In this document: in pieces, positions 15,630-23,705 of the stretch | How the letters are laid out: each line of letters opens with the position of its first letter | Position numbering within the stretch: the stretch's first letter is position 1 | Source of the DNA: Dehalococcoidia bacterium | GTDB taxonomy: Bacteria; Chloroflexota; Dehalococcoidia; Lucifugimonadales; UBA3495 | DNA: 59,446 bases | Direction: 5' to 3' | Assembly (NCBI GenBank): GCA_022825745.1 | Contig: JAJDWF010000035.1 | Location: forward strand, 1-59,446 | Position numbers and translations under genes: made by a program | The notes under the pieces: generated by a model | The model's database searches: none | Seen by the model: the letters and a program-made list of their open reading frames with translations, nothing else | Told to the model about the DNA's origin: nothing

Positions 15630-15857
15630 ATGAAACTGGCAATACTGCTACTACTGGCGTCCGTCGGATGTCTGCTTCTGGCAAACACCGTGCTGTTCCT
15701 CGGCCTGCAAGTGCTGGAAATGAACCAGTGGCAGGGCGCGGCGCTGGGCATCGCCATGTGGACGCTGGTAATAGCGACGCCCACGCTGGCCGTCCTCGGA
15801 ATCTGGCGCGGCGTCAAAGCCTTCAAAAACCGTCGCCGCGCCGCCCAACCGCGCTGA
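15630..15857 (+). CDS. Small two-helix membrane protein
   Basis: A 75-residue protein with two hydrophobic segments (about residues 3-26 and 36-60) and a basic C-terminal tail (KAFKNRRRAAQPR). The stop of the GNAT-aminotransferase gene is two bases before its ATG, and AAGGAG lies inside the end of that gene, so the two are translated together. I do not recognise the family. It might anchor or assist the fusion enzyme, but that is only suggested by the coupling. Confidence 0.6.
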   Translation: MKLAILLLLASVGCLLLANTVLFLGLQVLEMNQWQGAALGIAMWTLVIATPTLAVLGIWRGVKAFKNRRRAAQPR

Positions 15858-15888
15858 GCAGCGCGCTAATTCAGCAGCGCACGGATTA

Positions 15889-15911
15889 GGGGCGGGTTTG
15901 AAACCCGCCCC
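15889..15911. repeat. Perfect palindrome between convergent genes (GGGGCGGGTTT arms)
   Basis: GGGGCGGGTTT and AAACCCGCCCC flank a single G, giving a strong hairpin between two convergent genes. It lacks a T-tract in either direction, so it may be a dispersed repeat, a 3'-end stabiliser or a weak two-way terminator. Confidence 0.6.
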
Positions 15912-15943
15912 CGTTCGTCAAAGCGCCGGTGAACGACGGCTCG

Positions 15944-18220
15944 TTACGCCCCTTCCAGGTTCTTCATGTAGTTCATCGCGCTGCCGGCTTTGAACCACTC
16001 GATCTGGGTCTGGTTGAGGGTGTGGCGCAGGTTGAGGGTTTCCTCGCTGCCGTCGGCATGCTTCAGGATCGCCTGTACCGGCACGTCCGGCGCCAGGTTG
16101 TTCAGCCCCACCAGGCTCATGCGGTCGTCCTCCAGCACCCGGTCCCAGTCCGCCGGGTCCTCGAAAGTCAGGGGCAACAGGCCCTGCTTCTTCAGGTTGG
16201 ACTCGTGGATGCGGGCGAAGCTGCGGGTGATGATGGCCGCCGCGCCCAGCATCCGGGGCGACAGTGCGGCGTGCTCCCGGCTGGAACCCTCGCCGTAGTT
16301 CTCGTCGCCGATGGCGACCCAGCGGATGTTCTCCGCCTTGTAGGCGCGGGCGATCTCCGGGATGGGCATGATCTCCTCGCCGGAGAGCTGGTTCTTGCCG
16401 GTGCCGGTGTCGTCCGTGTAGGCGTTGTTCGCGCCCAGGAACATATTGTCGCTGAGGTTGTTCAGGTGCCCGCGGAAGCGCAGCCAGGGGCCGGCCGGCG
16501 AAATCGAGTCCGTCGTCGTCTTACCCTCGGTCTTGACCAGCACCGGAATGTCCTCAAAGTCGTTGCCGTCCCAGGCTTCCCACGGCTCCAGCACCTGCAA
16601 GCGGTTGCTGGCCGGGTCAACCCGCACTTCAACGTCGCTGCCGTCTTCCGGCGGATCCACGTACATGTCGGCGCCGGGGTCGAATCCGGTGGGCGGAACC
16701 TCGGGAGCTTCCGAGGGCGGCTGCAGCATGAACTCGTTGCCGTCGGCGTCCACCAGCGGGTCCGTCAGCGGGTTGAAGGACAGCCGTCCGCCCAGGCCCA
16801 TGGCAATGGCCAGCTCGGGGCTGGCGATGAAGTTCATGGTGCCGGCGTTGCCGTCGTTGCGGCTGGGGAAGTTCCGGTTGTACGACGTTACGATGCTGTT
16901 GTCCGTGCCGCGCGCCTCGGGCCGGTTCCACTGGCCGATGCACGGGCCGCAGGCGTTGGCCAGCACCGTCGCGCCGATGGCTTCCAGGGCCTCCTGCTGC
17001 CCATCGCGCTCGATGGTGGCGCGCACCTGCTCGGAGCCGGGGGTAACCAGCAGGCCGGACGCCGCCGTGACGCCGCGAGCCGCCGCCTGGCGGGCCACGT
17101 CGGCACAGCGTTCCATGTCTTCGTAGGACGAGTTGGTGCAACTGCCCACCAGCGCCACCGACACGGTTTCCGGGAAGCCTTCCTGCTCGGCTTCGGCCTT
17201 CAACGCGGAAATCGGCCGCGCCCGGTCGGGCGAGTGGGGGCCGGTAACGTGAGGCTCCAGCGTGGACAGGTCAATCTCTACGATCACGTCGTAGAACTGC
17301 TCCGGCTGCTCCTCAACCTCGGGGTCGGAGCGCAGCAGGTGGACGTACTCCTCGGCAAGGTCAACCAGTTCGCCGCGGCCGGTGGCCCGCAGGTAGGTGG
17401 CCATCCGCTCGTCGTAGGGGAACACGTCGCCGGTGGCGCCAAGCTCCGCGCCCATGTTGCAGATGGTTCCCTTGCCGGTGGCGGAAATCGACGCCGCGCC
17501 GGGGCCGAAGTACTCGATGATGGCGTTGGTGCCGCCGGCCACGGTGAGCTCGTAGGCCAGCTTGATGATGACGTCCTTGGGCGCGGTCCACCCGCTCATG
17601 GAGCCGGTCAGCTTGACGCCGATGATACGGGGGTAGCGCACCTCCCAGGGCAAGCCGGCCATCACGTCGGCCGCGTCCGCGCCGCCCACGCCGATGGCCA
17701 GGGAGCACAGCCCGCCGCCGTTCACGGTGTGGGAGTCGGTGCCGATGATCAGCGCGCCGGGGTAAGCGTACTTCTCCAGCACCACCTGGTGGATGATGCC
17801 CGAACCGGGCTTCCAGAATCCCATGCCGTAGCGCCGGCTGGCGGATTCCAGGAACTGGTAAACCTCGTTGCTCTCGTTCAGGGCGTCCTGCAGGTCGGAT
17901 GACGCGCCGACGCGGGCCTGGATCAGGTGGTCGCAGTGTACCGTGGTGGGCACGGCCACCCGGTCGCGTCCCGACTGCATGAACTGCAAAATCGCCATCT
18001 GGCCGGTCACGTCCTGGTGGGCCACCCGGTCGGGCCGCAGGTTGATGTAGCTGTCGCCGGGGCGCAGGTCGGCCTCTGCCACGTCGTCCAGGTGAGAGAG
18101 CAGCAGCTTTTCCGCCAGGGTCAGCGGGCGGTTGAGACGGGCTCGAACTTGCGCCAGCTTTTCGTCCATTTTGCGGTAGGTTTCCCGCACGAATTCCGGA
18201 GTGGAATCAATGTTGCTCAT
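15944..18220 (-). CDS. acn: Aconitate hydratase (mitochondrial-type)
   Basis: Aconitase interconverts citrate and isocitrate in the TCA cycle using a [4Fe-4S] cluster. The 758-residue protein has the family's ordered blocks: VPTTVHCDHLI, IIGTDSHTVNGGGL, VGSCTNSSYEDM with C361, and ANACGPCIGQW with C424 and C427 as cluster ligands, then the swivel domain with GDENYGEGSSREHAAL and ITRSFARIHESNLKKQG. The length and ACO2-like architecture separate it from the 890-residue AcnA type. GGAGGAG precedes the start. The next genes downstream in transcription lie elsewhere; a 2Fe-2S protein gene is 16 bases upstream on the same strand. Confidence 0.95.
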   Translation of the reverse strand: MSNIDSTPEFVRETYRKMDEKLAQVRARLNRPLTLAEKLLLSHLDDVAEADLRPGDSYINLRPDRVAHQDVTGQMAILQFMQSGRDRVAVPTTVHCDHLIQARVGASSDLQDALNESNEVYQFLESASRRYGMGFWKPGSGIIHQVVLEKYAYPGALIIGTDSHTVNGGGLCSLAIGVGGADAADVMAGLPWEVRYPRIIGVKLTGSMSGWTAPKDVIIKLAYELTVAGGTNAIIEYFGPGAASISATGKGTICNMGAELGATGDVFPYDERMATYLRATGRGELVDLAEEYVHLLRSDPEVEEQPEQFYDVIVEIDLSTLEPHVTGPHSPDRARPISALKAEAEQEGFPETVSVALVGSCTNSSYEDMERCADVARQAAARGVTAASGLLVTPGSEQVRATIERDGQQEALEAIGATVLANACGPCIGQWNRPEARGTDNSIVTSYNRNFPSRNDGNAGTMNFIASPELAIAMGLGGRLSFNPLTDPLVDADGNEFMLQPPSEAPEVPPTGFDPGADMYVDPPEDGSDVEVRVDPASNRLQVLEPWEAWDGNDFEDIPVLVKTEGKTTTDSISPAGPWLRFRGHLNNLSDNMFLGANNAYTDDTGTGKNQLSGEEIMPIPEIARAYKAENIRWVAIGDENYGEGSSREHAALSPRMLGAAAIITRSFARIHESNLKKQGLLPLTFEDPADWDRVLEDDRMSLVGLNNLAPDVPVQAILKHADGSEETLNLRHTLNQTQIEWFKAGSAMNYMKNLEGA

Positions 18221-18235
18221 CTTGGTCTCTCCTCC

Positions 18236-19063
18236 TCAGAAGGTAACTGTGCTTCCGTACTTGTCCATCAGCGCCAGGAACAGCCGGTGGCGTACCGGAT
18301 TGGCCGCCGCGTTTTCGGAACGGCGCAGGTAGATGCGATAGACCGTTTCCAGCTGATCGTCTCCCATCCAGATGGCGTAGCTGGGCATTCCGTTGCCCAG
18401 CGTGCGATGGATGAATTCCAAACGGCGGATGCGGCTGAGTTGCAGGGCGATTCGTCCATCGCCATCGGTGGTGAGCACGGCGATGCCGCCGTCAGGGTCG
18501 GGGTTCCCGCTGCCGTCCACGAATTCCAGGCAGTCCAGCGTGGCGGGAATCGACACCGTGGCGGCCGCGTTGTGCACCATCACCACGGCCTCGCCGAGCC
18601 CGATGCCGATATCGCCCATGCCGGCGCAGCAGGCCCGGAGCACGCTCCGCAGCAGGTCAATGTCGGCCGGTTGAGCGGTGGCGTGCCGGCGCGCCGGAAG
18701 CGATGCGCTCTCCGGCAGGTGGTCCCCGATAACCTGGGCCAGATCATCCGGTATGGGCGCAAAGTTCACCCGCCCGCGACGGGTCACAGTGGCCTCGCCG
18801 CAGATGGAACCGTAAAGCGTCTTTTCCCCGGACCACCGCCGCGCCACGTCGAACCTGGGGCCATACGTGCAGCCCAGGATGCAGCCCGCCGTGGTGATCT
18901 GCACCCTGGCGGCGTCATCAACTCCAACGGCGTCGTTGAATTCACGGAGAATCGCGTCGGCGTTCCGGCCCCGGTGATACCAGCGCGCGCAGCCATACTC
19001 GTCGGTGCAGACGACGATGTTGACGTCGGGGCGCGTGGCGGAATCGGCGGATGTTGCGCTCAT
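18236..19063 (-). CDS. Protein with N-terminal thioredoxin-like [2Fe-2S] ferredoxin domain
   Basis: In this 275-residue protein the N-terminal 110 residues carry VVCTDEYGC and TAGCILGCTYGP, the spaced cysteines of thioredoxin-like [2Fe-2S] ferredoxins (NuoE and Cys-x3-Cys type). The C-terminal half (about 150-270) is an unrecognised alpha/beta domain with CCAGMGDIGIGLGEAVVMV and RRLEFIHRTLGNG. It stands between a 7Fe ferredoxin gene and aconitase, on the same strand, which suggests a role in electron transfer or cluster supply. No Shine-Dalgarno sequence is visible before the ATG at 19063. Confidence 0.6.
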   Translation of the reverse strand: MSATSADSATRPDVNIVVCTDEYGCARWYHRGRNADAILREFNDAVGVDDAARVQITTAGCILGCTYGPRFDVARRWSGEKTLYGSICGEATVTRRGRVNFAPIPDDLAQVIGDHLPESASLPARRHATAQPADIDLLRSVLRACCAGMGDIGIGLGEAVVMVHNAAATVSIPATLDCLEFVDGSGNPDPDGGIAVLTTDGDGRIALQLSRIRRLEFIHRTLGNGMPSYAIWMGDDQLETVYRIYLRRSENAAANPVRHRLFLALMDKYGSTVTF

Positions 19064-19219
19064 GTCGTTGCGATGTTGGGCGTGCTGCCCGGATGCAGTA
19101 AACGGGATGCGATAAAACGTCCGCCCGGCTGCTGAGCGCCGGGCGGGAAAATGCTGGGATTTTTGCTGCGATGGCGTCCGCCCGTTTTGGCCGGGCGGCT
19201 GGTCGCGGCCGGCGCGGGA

Positions 19220-19462
19220 CTACTTGTCGAAGTAGTCGTAGTTGATCTTGATGTATTCCTCGTACATTGCCGGCACCGCTTCTTCGGCGAAGATGGCCGT
19301 CACGGGACACACCGGCTCGCAGGCCGCGCAGTCGATGCACTCATCGGGGCTGATGAAGTACATGTCGTCATCGTCGGTGGTGTAGATGCAATCTACCGGG
19401 CAGACATCGACGCAGGCGGCGTCTTTCACGCCGACACACGGCTCGGTAATGATGTAGGTCAT
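19220..19462 (-). CDS. fdxA: 7Fe ferredoxin ([3Fe-4S][4Fe-4S])
   Basis: A soluble electron carrier of 80 residues. Cysteines 9, 17, 21 and 25 (C-x7-C-x3-C-x3-C) and 42, 45, 48 and 52 (CIDCAACEPVCP) give the FdxA pattern; the lengthened first spacing is typical of a [3Fe-4S] site. The C-terminal tail YEEYIKINYDYFDK is acidic. GAGGGG lies upstream of the ATG. It has its own promoter at 19555-19582 and is followed by the [2Fe-2S] protein and aconitase on the same strand. Confidence 0.93.
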   Translation of the reverse strand: MTYIITEPCVGVKDAACVDVCPVDCIYTTDDDDMYFISPDECIDCAACEPVCPVTAIFAEEAVPAMYEEYIKINYDYFDK

Positions 19463-19554
19463 AGCGGCTTTCCCCTCGGTTAATGTGGTGTGCGTGCGGG
19501 CAATGCCCTGATCAATGCGGCTGTCGTAGTATGGGCTACTGCCACTGATGCGAA

Positions 19555-19582
19555 ATTATAGCACGGCGGGAAGCCTATGCAA
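19555..19582 (-). promoter_or_regulatory. Sigma70-type promoter for the ferredoxin gene
   Basis: Read on the minus strand, TTGCAT (19577-19582) is followed after 16 bases by a perfect TATAAT (19555-19560). The ferredoxin start codon is about 93 bases downstream. Confidence 0.6.
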
Positions 19583-19610
19583 CCGCGAGCGGCTCCCAAT
19601 AACCCGGCGA

Positions 19611-20045
19611 CTACACTCGCGTGAACCGCTTCTTGGTGGAAAGGGTCACAAAGGTCTGCGTCTTCTGCACGCCGTCGATCACGCCGATCTGGGTGCGCAG
19701 AAAGTCGCCCAGGCTCTCGGCGGACTCCAGGGCCGTCCAGACGAAAACGTCGTAGGGCCCGGTGGCCACCACGACGTAGTGGGCCTCATCCAGGTCGGCG
19801 ATGCGCTCGGCAACGGCGTCGGACTTGCCCGGCCCGGTCTCCAGCCCGATGAGGGCGGTGGTGCCGTAGCCCATCTTCTCCAGGTTGGGCACCGCCACCA
19901 CGTGGACGATGTCGTCTTTGATCAGGCGGCGCAGCCGGCGGCGCACGGTACCCTCGCTCACGCCGACGGCCCGCGCTATTTTGGCATTGGACGCGCGCCC
20001 GTCGGACTGGAGAATACCGATAATCTTGAGGTCAAGTTCATCCAT
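19611..20045 (-). CDS. Lrp/AsnC family transcriptional regulator
   Basis: The 144-residue protein has an N-terminal winged helix-turn-helix (DELDLKIIGILQSDGR, ASNAKIARAVGVSEGTVRRR) and a C-terminal RAM domain (HYVVVATGPYDVFVWTAL) that usually binds an amino acid and forms octamers. It probably controls amino-acid or nitrogen metabolism and itself. A near-consensus promoter precedes it in an AT-rich region. GGAGT lies upstream of the ATG. Confidence 0.93.
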   Translation of the reverse strand: MDELDLKIIGILQSDGRASNAKIARAVGVSEGTVRRRLRRLIKDDIVHVVAVPNLEKMGYGTTALIGLETGPGKSDAVAERIADLDEAHYVVVATGPYDVFVWTALESAESLGDFLRTQIGVIDGVQKTQTFVTLSTKKRFTRV

Positions 20046-20120
20046 TGGTTGGTTGACTCCATACGAAATTCGCCGGGCACGCTATGTTTTCCGTATCTCC
20101 GGCGAAATAATTGCCGAACG

Positions 20121-20149
20121 ATAATAGTCTTTCTATTGCCGATTGTCAA
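20121..20149 (-). promoter_or_regulatory. Near-consensus sigma70 promoter of the Lrp-type regulator
   Basis: On the minus strand TTGACA (20144-20149), a 17-base spacer and TATTAT (20121-20126) form an almost ideal promoter about 75 bases upstream of the ATG. The surrounding 200 bases are unusually AT-rich and hold short TTGCC/GGCAA inverted pieces, as expected for an autoregulated Lrp gene. Confidence 0.75.
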
Positions 20150-20247
20150 CCATCAATGGCAATCAATTGTCATTATTCGTCTTAACCACGACGATTTTCC
20201 GGTTTATTTGAGCATTCACACGCATCATATGCGTAAATTACATACGG

Positions 20248-21216
20248 CTAACCCAGACTCAGCGCGCCGACACCCACCACGATCATGACGATTGACGCGC
20301 CTTTTACCGCCAGCGCCTGCGGAGACAGCGACTCGTCCAGCAACTGCCAGCGCACCCGCGACAGGACGGTCGAAGCGGCGAACACGAACAGCGGGCGGGT
20401 CGCCAGCACCGCCGCCACCAGCGACGCCGGCCCCAGGCTATAGGCGTACACCGATAGCAGAATGGAAATCGCTGGCATCAACGCTTCCCCGGTAATCAGC
20501 ATCCCCAGCGCCGTGGGCTGCCGCACGCCGGCGAACAGGCGTCGCCACGCGGACGCGCCGCCGCTCAGTCCCACCATGAAGAAAACCGCCCCCACCGTAG
20601 CCTGCTGTATTCCGAAAACCGTCAACACGGGCAGGTGGGCGTTCAGCGATGCCTTGGTGACCACGAAACTGCCGGCGGCGCACAGCGCGCTCAGCAGCAG
20701 AATCGCCGGGCCATATACCGCAGATCGGTCGCCCAGGGTGAAAACCGCCGTGGTGGGCAGGCTCATCCCCGGCCCGATGCGCCCGTAGGGCCGCTCCTGG
20801 AACAGCCGCACGGAAATCAGCACCGCTCCCACCACCACCAGGCTTATGCCGGCCCACTGGCCGATGGAGATGTGTTCGTCGAGGAACAGCAGCGCCAGGA
20901 TGGCAACGTAGATGGGATTGGTTTGAGCGATGGCCACGGCGCGGGAAGCTTCCATCAACCGCATCCCGCGAAACAGCAGGACCACCGAGCATCCCATCAG
21001 CAGGCCCGCGGCCACCGGCGACACCGCCACCTGCCAGGGTGTGCCCTCGGGAATCCCTACCAGCAGCGTAACAATGCTGCCGTACACCATCCCGCAGATG
21101 CCGCACCACAGGCACAGCGGCGGCACCCCCTGGAAGTGGAAGGACAGCAGCCGCTTGTCGCAAACGCTGACAAAGCAGAAGGCCAGCGAACTGCCCAGAG
21201 CAAGGATAGCCCACAT
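20248..21216 (-). CDS. DMT/EamA superfamily transporter
   Basis: The 322-residue hydrophobic protein has about ten membrane segments in two EamA repeats. The first ends in AIAQTNPIYVAILALLFLDE and the second carries VAAVLATRPLFVFAASTVL, both characteristic of drug/metabolite exporters. A short loop (about 140-170) separates the repeats. The substrate is not predictable. No clear ribosome-binding site is seen before the ATG. Confidence 0.85.
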   Translation of the reverse strand: MWAILALGSSLAFCFVSVCDKRLLSFHFQGVPPLCLWCGICGMVYGSIVTLLVGIPEGTPWQVAVSPVAAGLLMGCSVVLLFRGMRLMEASRAVAIAQTNPIYVAILALLFLDEHISIGQWAGISLVVVGAVLISVRLFQERPYGRIGPGMSLPTTAVFTLGDRSAVYGPAILLLSALCAAGSFVVTKASLNAHLPVLTVFGIQQATVGAVFFMVGLSGGASAWRRLFAGVRQPTALGMLITGEALMPAISILLSVYAYSLGPASLVAAVLATRPLFVFAASTVLSRVRWQLLDESLSPQALAVKGASIVMIVVGVGALSLG

Positions 21217-21267
21217 TGCGCCAGGTTTCGCCTCAGTGGTTGACCATCATTCGTGGATGCTTCAAGC

Positions 21268-21654
21268 CTAAACCCCGCAATGTTCGTCGCAGTCCTCGGC
21301 CCGGCCCAGCGCCCGGCTGATACCCATGCGGTTGCGTGCGAACCAGCGGTAGAATCCGTCGGATAGCGGGCGCGCCGGCCACCATCCCGTCCACCCAATC
21401 AGCCAGCCCCGGCCGGCCAACCGGTACGCTTCACGCAGGCTGGCCATTCCAACCGTCATCGTGCCGTCAGGCTTGATGCCGTAGAGCGCCGCCCGCACCT
21501 GCTCGGCGGTGAGGCCGTAGGCGGCGGAATCAAAGTCCTCCGCCATGATGTCCACCGCCTCGATGGCGTCCGGATTGCGCCGGTGCAGCATCAGCACTTC
21601 CCGGCTGCACAGCGGACAATCGCCGTCGTACAACAACTGGTAGCGGTCGCTCAT
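21268..21654 (-). CDS. DCC family thiol-disulfide oxidoreductase-like protein (DUF393)
   Basis: A 128-residue protein with LLYDGDCPLCSREV at the N-terminus, the YDGDCxxC motif that names the DCC family, and the later VGMASLREAYRLAGRGWLIG, typical of it. The C-terminus ends with the cysteines of EDCDEHCGV. The family has a thioredoxin-like fold; its function is poorly known. It is in the same direction as the DMT gene 52 bases downstream. Confidence 0.85.
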   Translation of the reverse strand: MSDRYQLLYDGDCPLCSREVLMLHRRNPDAIEAVDIMAEDFDSAAYGLTAEQVRAALYGIKPDGTMTVGMASLREAYRLAGRGWLIGWTGWWPARPLSDGFYRWFARNRMGISRALGRAEDCDEHCGV

Positions 21655-21688
21655 CGCATCATCTCATGCAAGGCAAAGGTTCGCGTGT

Positions 21689-22612
21689 TCAGTCGTCAGC
21701 CGGAACCGGCGCGGCGTCGGCGGCCATCTGCTCGGCCTGGGCCGCGGCCAGAGCGGCCACGTCGGTGCCCACGTCCTGCACGCCGTACTTCTTCTCCAGC
21801 TCGTAGATGGCGTCCAGGCCCAGCACCGAGGCCACGTCCCAACGGGTGCCGTAGCGGTCGGGATCGACCATGCCGTCGCTCATCAGCTCCTCGTAGGCCG
21901 CGCGCACCTGTTTGTAGATCAGCCAGATGGTGCTGCCGCAGATCATGATCTTGTAGCCCAGTTCGTCCATGGTCTGCGTCGTCGCCAGGTCGCCGTTGTA
22001 CATGCGCGGCACGTCGGCCAGGTCCCGGGCGTAGCGCTGGATGTCGTCCTGCGACTTGATGCCGTCCACAAACACCAGGTCGGCCCCGGCGTCCATGTAG
22101 GCGCGGCACCGGGCCACGGTGTCCTCCCAGCCGTTCACCGCGTAGGCGTCGCAGCGGGCGATGATGACGAAATCGGGATCCCTACGAGCGTCCAGGGCGG
22201 CGTGGATCTTCTGCACGTGCTCTTCCACCGGAACCACCTGCTTGCCGGCGAAGAAGCCGCACTTCTTGGGGAACACCTGGTCCTCCAGGTGAATGGCGGC
22301 GACGCCGGCCGACTCGTATTCCTTCACCGTGCGGCCCACGTTGAGCGGGTTGCCGTAGCCGGTGTCGGCGTCGCAGATCACCGGGATGTTCACGGCGTCG
22401 GCGATGTACTTGGCGTTGGCGACCATTTCGGTCATGGTGAGCAGGCCCACGTCGGGAAACCCCTTTTCGGCGGCGGTGCCCGCGCCGGTCATGTACACGG
22501 CCTGGTGTCCCACGTCCTCGGCGATGCGGGCGTGCAGCGCGTTCAGCACGAACGGCGCGACGACCATCTTGTCCGACGCCAGCATCCGGCGCAACTTGGC
22601 AGTAGCTTTCAT
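21689..22612 (-). CDS. Isocitrate lyase/PEP mutase family protein (methylisocitrate lyase-like)
   Basis: The 307-residue TIM-barrel protein has YMTGAGTAAEKGFPDVGLLT, ICDADTGYGNPLNV (Mg-binding Asp residues), IHLEDQVFPKKCGFFAG with the KKCG active-site Cys loop, and IIARCDAYAVNGWEDT. This pattern fits 2-methylisocitrate or dimethylmalate lyases, which split C-C bonds of 2-hydroxy acids to pyruvate or succinate. Exact substrate is uncertain; genes of the methylcitrate cycle are not next to it. The start at 22612 follows AGGAGAGG. It is 16 bases downstream of the esterase gene, likely one transcript. Confidence 0.85.
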   Translation of the reverse strand: MKATAKLRRMLASDKMVVAPFVLNALHARIAEDVGHQAVYMTGAGTAAEKGFPDVGLLTMTEMVANAKYIADAVNIPVICDADTGYGNPLNVGRTVKEYESAGVAAIHLEDQVFPKKCGFFAGKQVVPVEEHVQKIHAALDARRDPDFVIIARCDAYAVNGWEDTVARCRAYMDAGADLVFVDGIKSQDDIQRYARDLADVPRMYNGDLATTQTMDELGYKIMICGSTIWLIYKQVRAAYEELMSDGMVDPDRYGTRWDVASVLGLDAIYELEKKYGVQDVGTDVAALAAAQAEQMAADAAPVPADD

Positions 22613-22628
22613 AACGGCAATACCTCTC

Positions 22629-23336
22629 CTAAAAGATGCGGTCGGTTTCAGCCACGAGGGGCGGCAGGATGGCCTCCACCCAGGGCACCATGTCCCGCAG
22701 CACTTCCACCGGAATCTCGTGGCCCATGTTGTACTCGTGATACGACAGGTTATAGTTCTCCGCGTCCAGGAATTCGCGGGTGCGCCGCGCGCTGTCCATG
22801 GATACCATCTGGTCATGGAGGCCGTGGGCGACGAACACCGGCTGCTCACGGTGGTCGGGCAGGCGCGGGCGCAGCACCTCAGGGTCGGGCAGCGACGCGC
22901 TCAGCGCCACCAGCGCCGCGAACCGGTCGGGACTCCCCAGGCCCATGCGATAGGTCATGCCGCCGCCCTGGGAAAACCCCAGCAGCACGGCCCGGCCGTC
23001 GCCGGCGCGGAACTCCGCCAGCGCTTCGGTGAAGAAAGCGTCCAGCAACGTCTCGGCCTGCTCGAAATGTTCTTCGGTGGCCTGCCCCCGGGGCGGATGC
23101 CATCCGTAGCCGATCATCCCCGGCGCCAGCTCAAAGGGTATGGGCGCGTTGGGGCACACGTACACGTACCCCTTGCGGTTGATGGACGGCGCAAGGCCGG
23201 CCAGGTCCTGCATGTTGGCGCCGAACCCGTGGAGCATCACCACCAAGGGGTAGTCGGCCTCGGCGTCGTAATCGTCGGGGAATATCGCCAGGTAGTGGAG
23301 GCCGTCGTCGGCTACCCTGCGTTGTTGGGCGTGCAT
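22629..23336 (-). CDS. Alpha/beta hydrolase, carboxylesterase/phospholipase type
   Basis: The 235-residue protein has PLVVMLHGFGANMQDL (oxyanion hole), LLGFSQGGGMTYRM with the nucleophile Ser in GFSQGG, HGLHDQMVSM (Asp) and NMGHEIPVEVL (His), in the order of the abhydrolase_2 family, which cleaves carboxyl esters and lysophospholipids. AAGGAG precedes the ATG. It is the first gene of a pair with the lyase. Confidence 0.88.
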   Translation of the reverse strand: MHAQQRRVADDGLHYLAIFPDDYDAEADYPLVVMLHGFGANMQDLAGLAPSINRKGYVYVCPNAPIPFELAPGMIGYGWHPPRGQATEEHFEQAETLLDAFFTEALAEFRAGDGRAVLLGFSQGGGMTYRMGLGSPDRFAALVALSASLPDPEVLRPRLPDHREQPVFVAHGLHDQMVSMDSARRTREFLDAENYNLSYHEYNMGHEIPVEVLRDMVPWVEAILPPLVAETDRIF

Positions 23337-23705
23337 CTACGCTGCTCCTTGGAATCAGTTGCCCCTTGGGATCAATTGGCGGCGCTGACCGCCATTGCCG
23401 CTCTATTGTATCGCAGCGCCGCCCGGCGCGCTCATCGCAACTACGAAAGACCGGGACAGCTGTCCGGAAGGGCCATGATTTCCCCGAAGTGTGCAATTTT
23501 GCACATGTGAAAATCGTCGATAATTATGGTAGTGTACGAGTTGTGCAATCTTGTCCAAGCATCTGCTACGGAATACCGTTAGCAAAGAGAATTCTTGAAG
23601 GTAGTCAGCCAACCGCTCTGACCATTAGGCTGGCCTTGATTTTGAGGCGGGGGCAGATTTCGCCCCCCTCGAACGATACTATGCCAAACCGGAGGTTAGG
23701 GAGAT
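23337..23705. other. Divergent intergenic region upstream of the esterase and MMPL genes
   Basis: These 369 bases hold no convincing gene. The middle is AT-rich and contains the MMPL promoter candidate and a GTGCAA/TTGCAC inverted repeat (23491-23504). A GGGGGCAGATTTCGCCCCC hairpin-like stretch (about 23648-23667) lies closer to the MMPL start; it can fold in the leader. Confidence 0.6.
23499..23526 (+). promoter_or_regulatory. Candidate promoter of the MMPL transporter gene
   Basis: TTGCAC (23499-23504), a 16-base spacer and TAATTA (23521-23526) form a plausible promoter. Its -35 overlaps the inverted repeat GTGCAA-TT-TTGCAC (23491-23504), which could be an operator. The coding start is about 180 bases downstream, so a long leader would result. 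Confidence 0.4.

Noticed and set aside
15929..19135. Long plus-strand frames opposite aconitase and the [2Fe-2S] protein
   Set aside because: Aconitase cluster motifs are on the minus strand; these are shadows.
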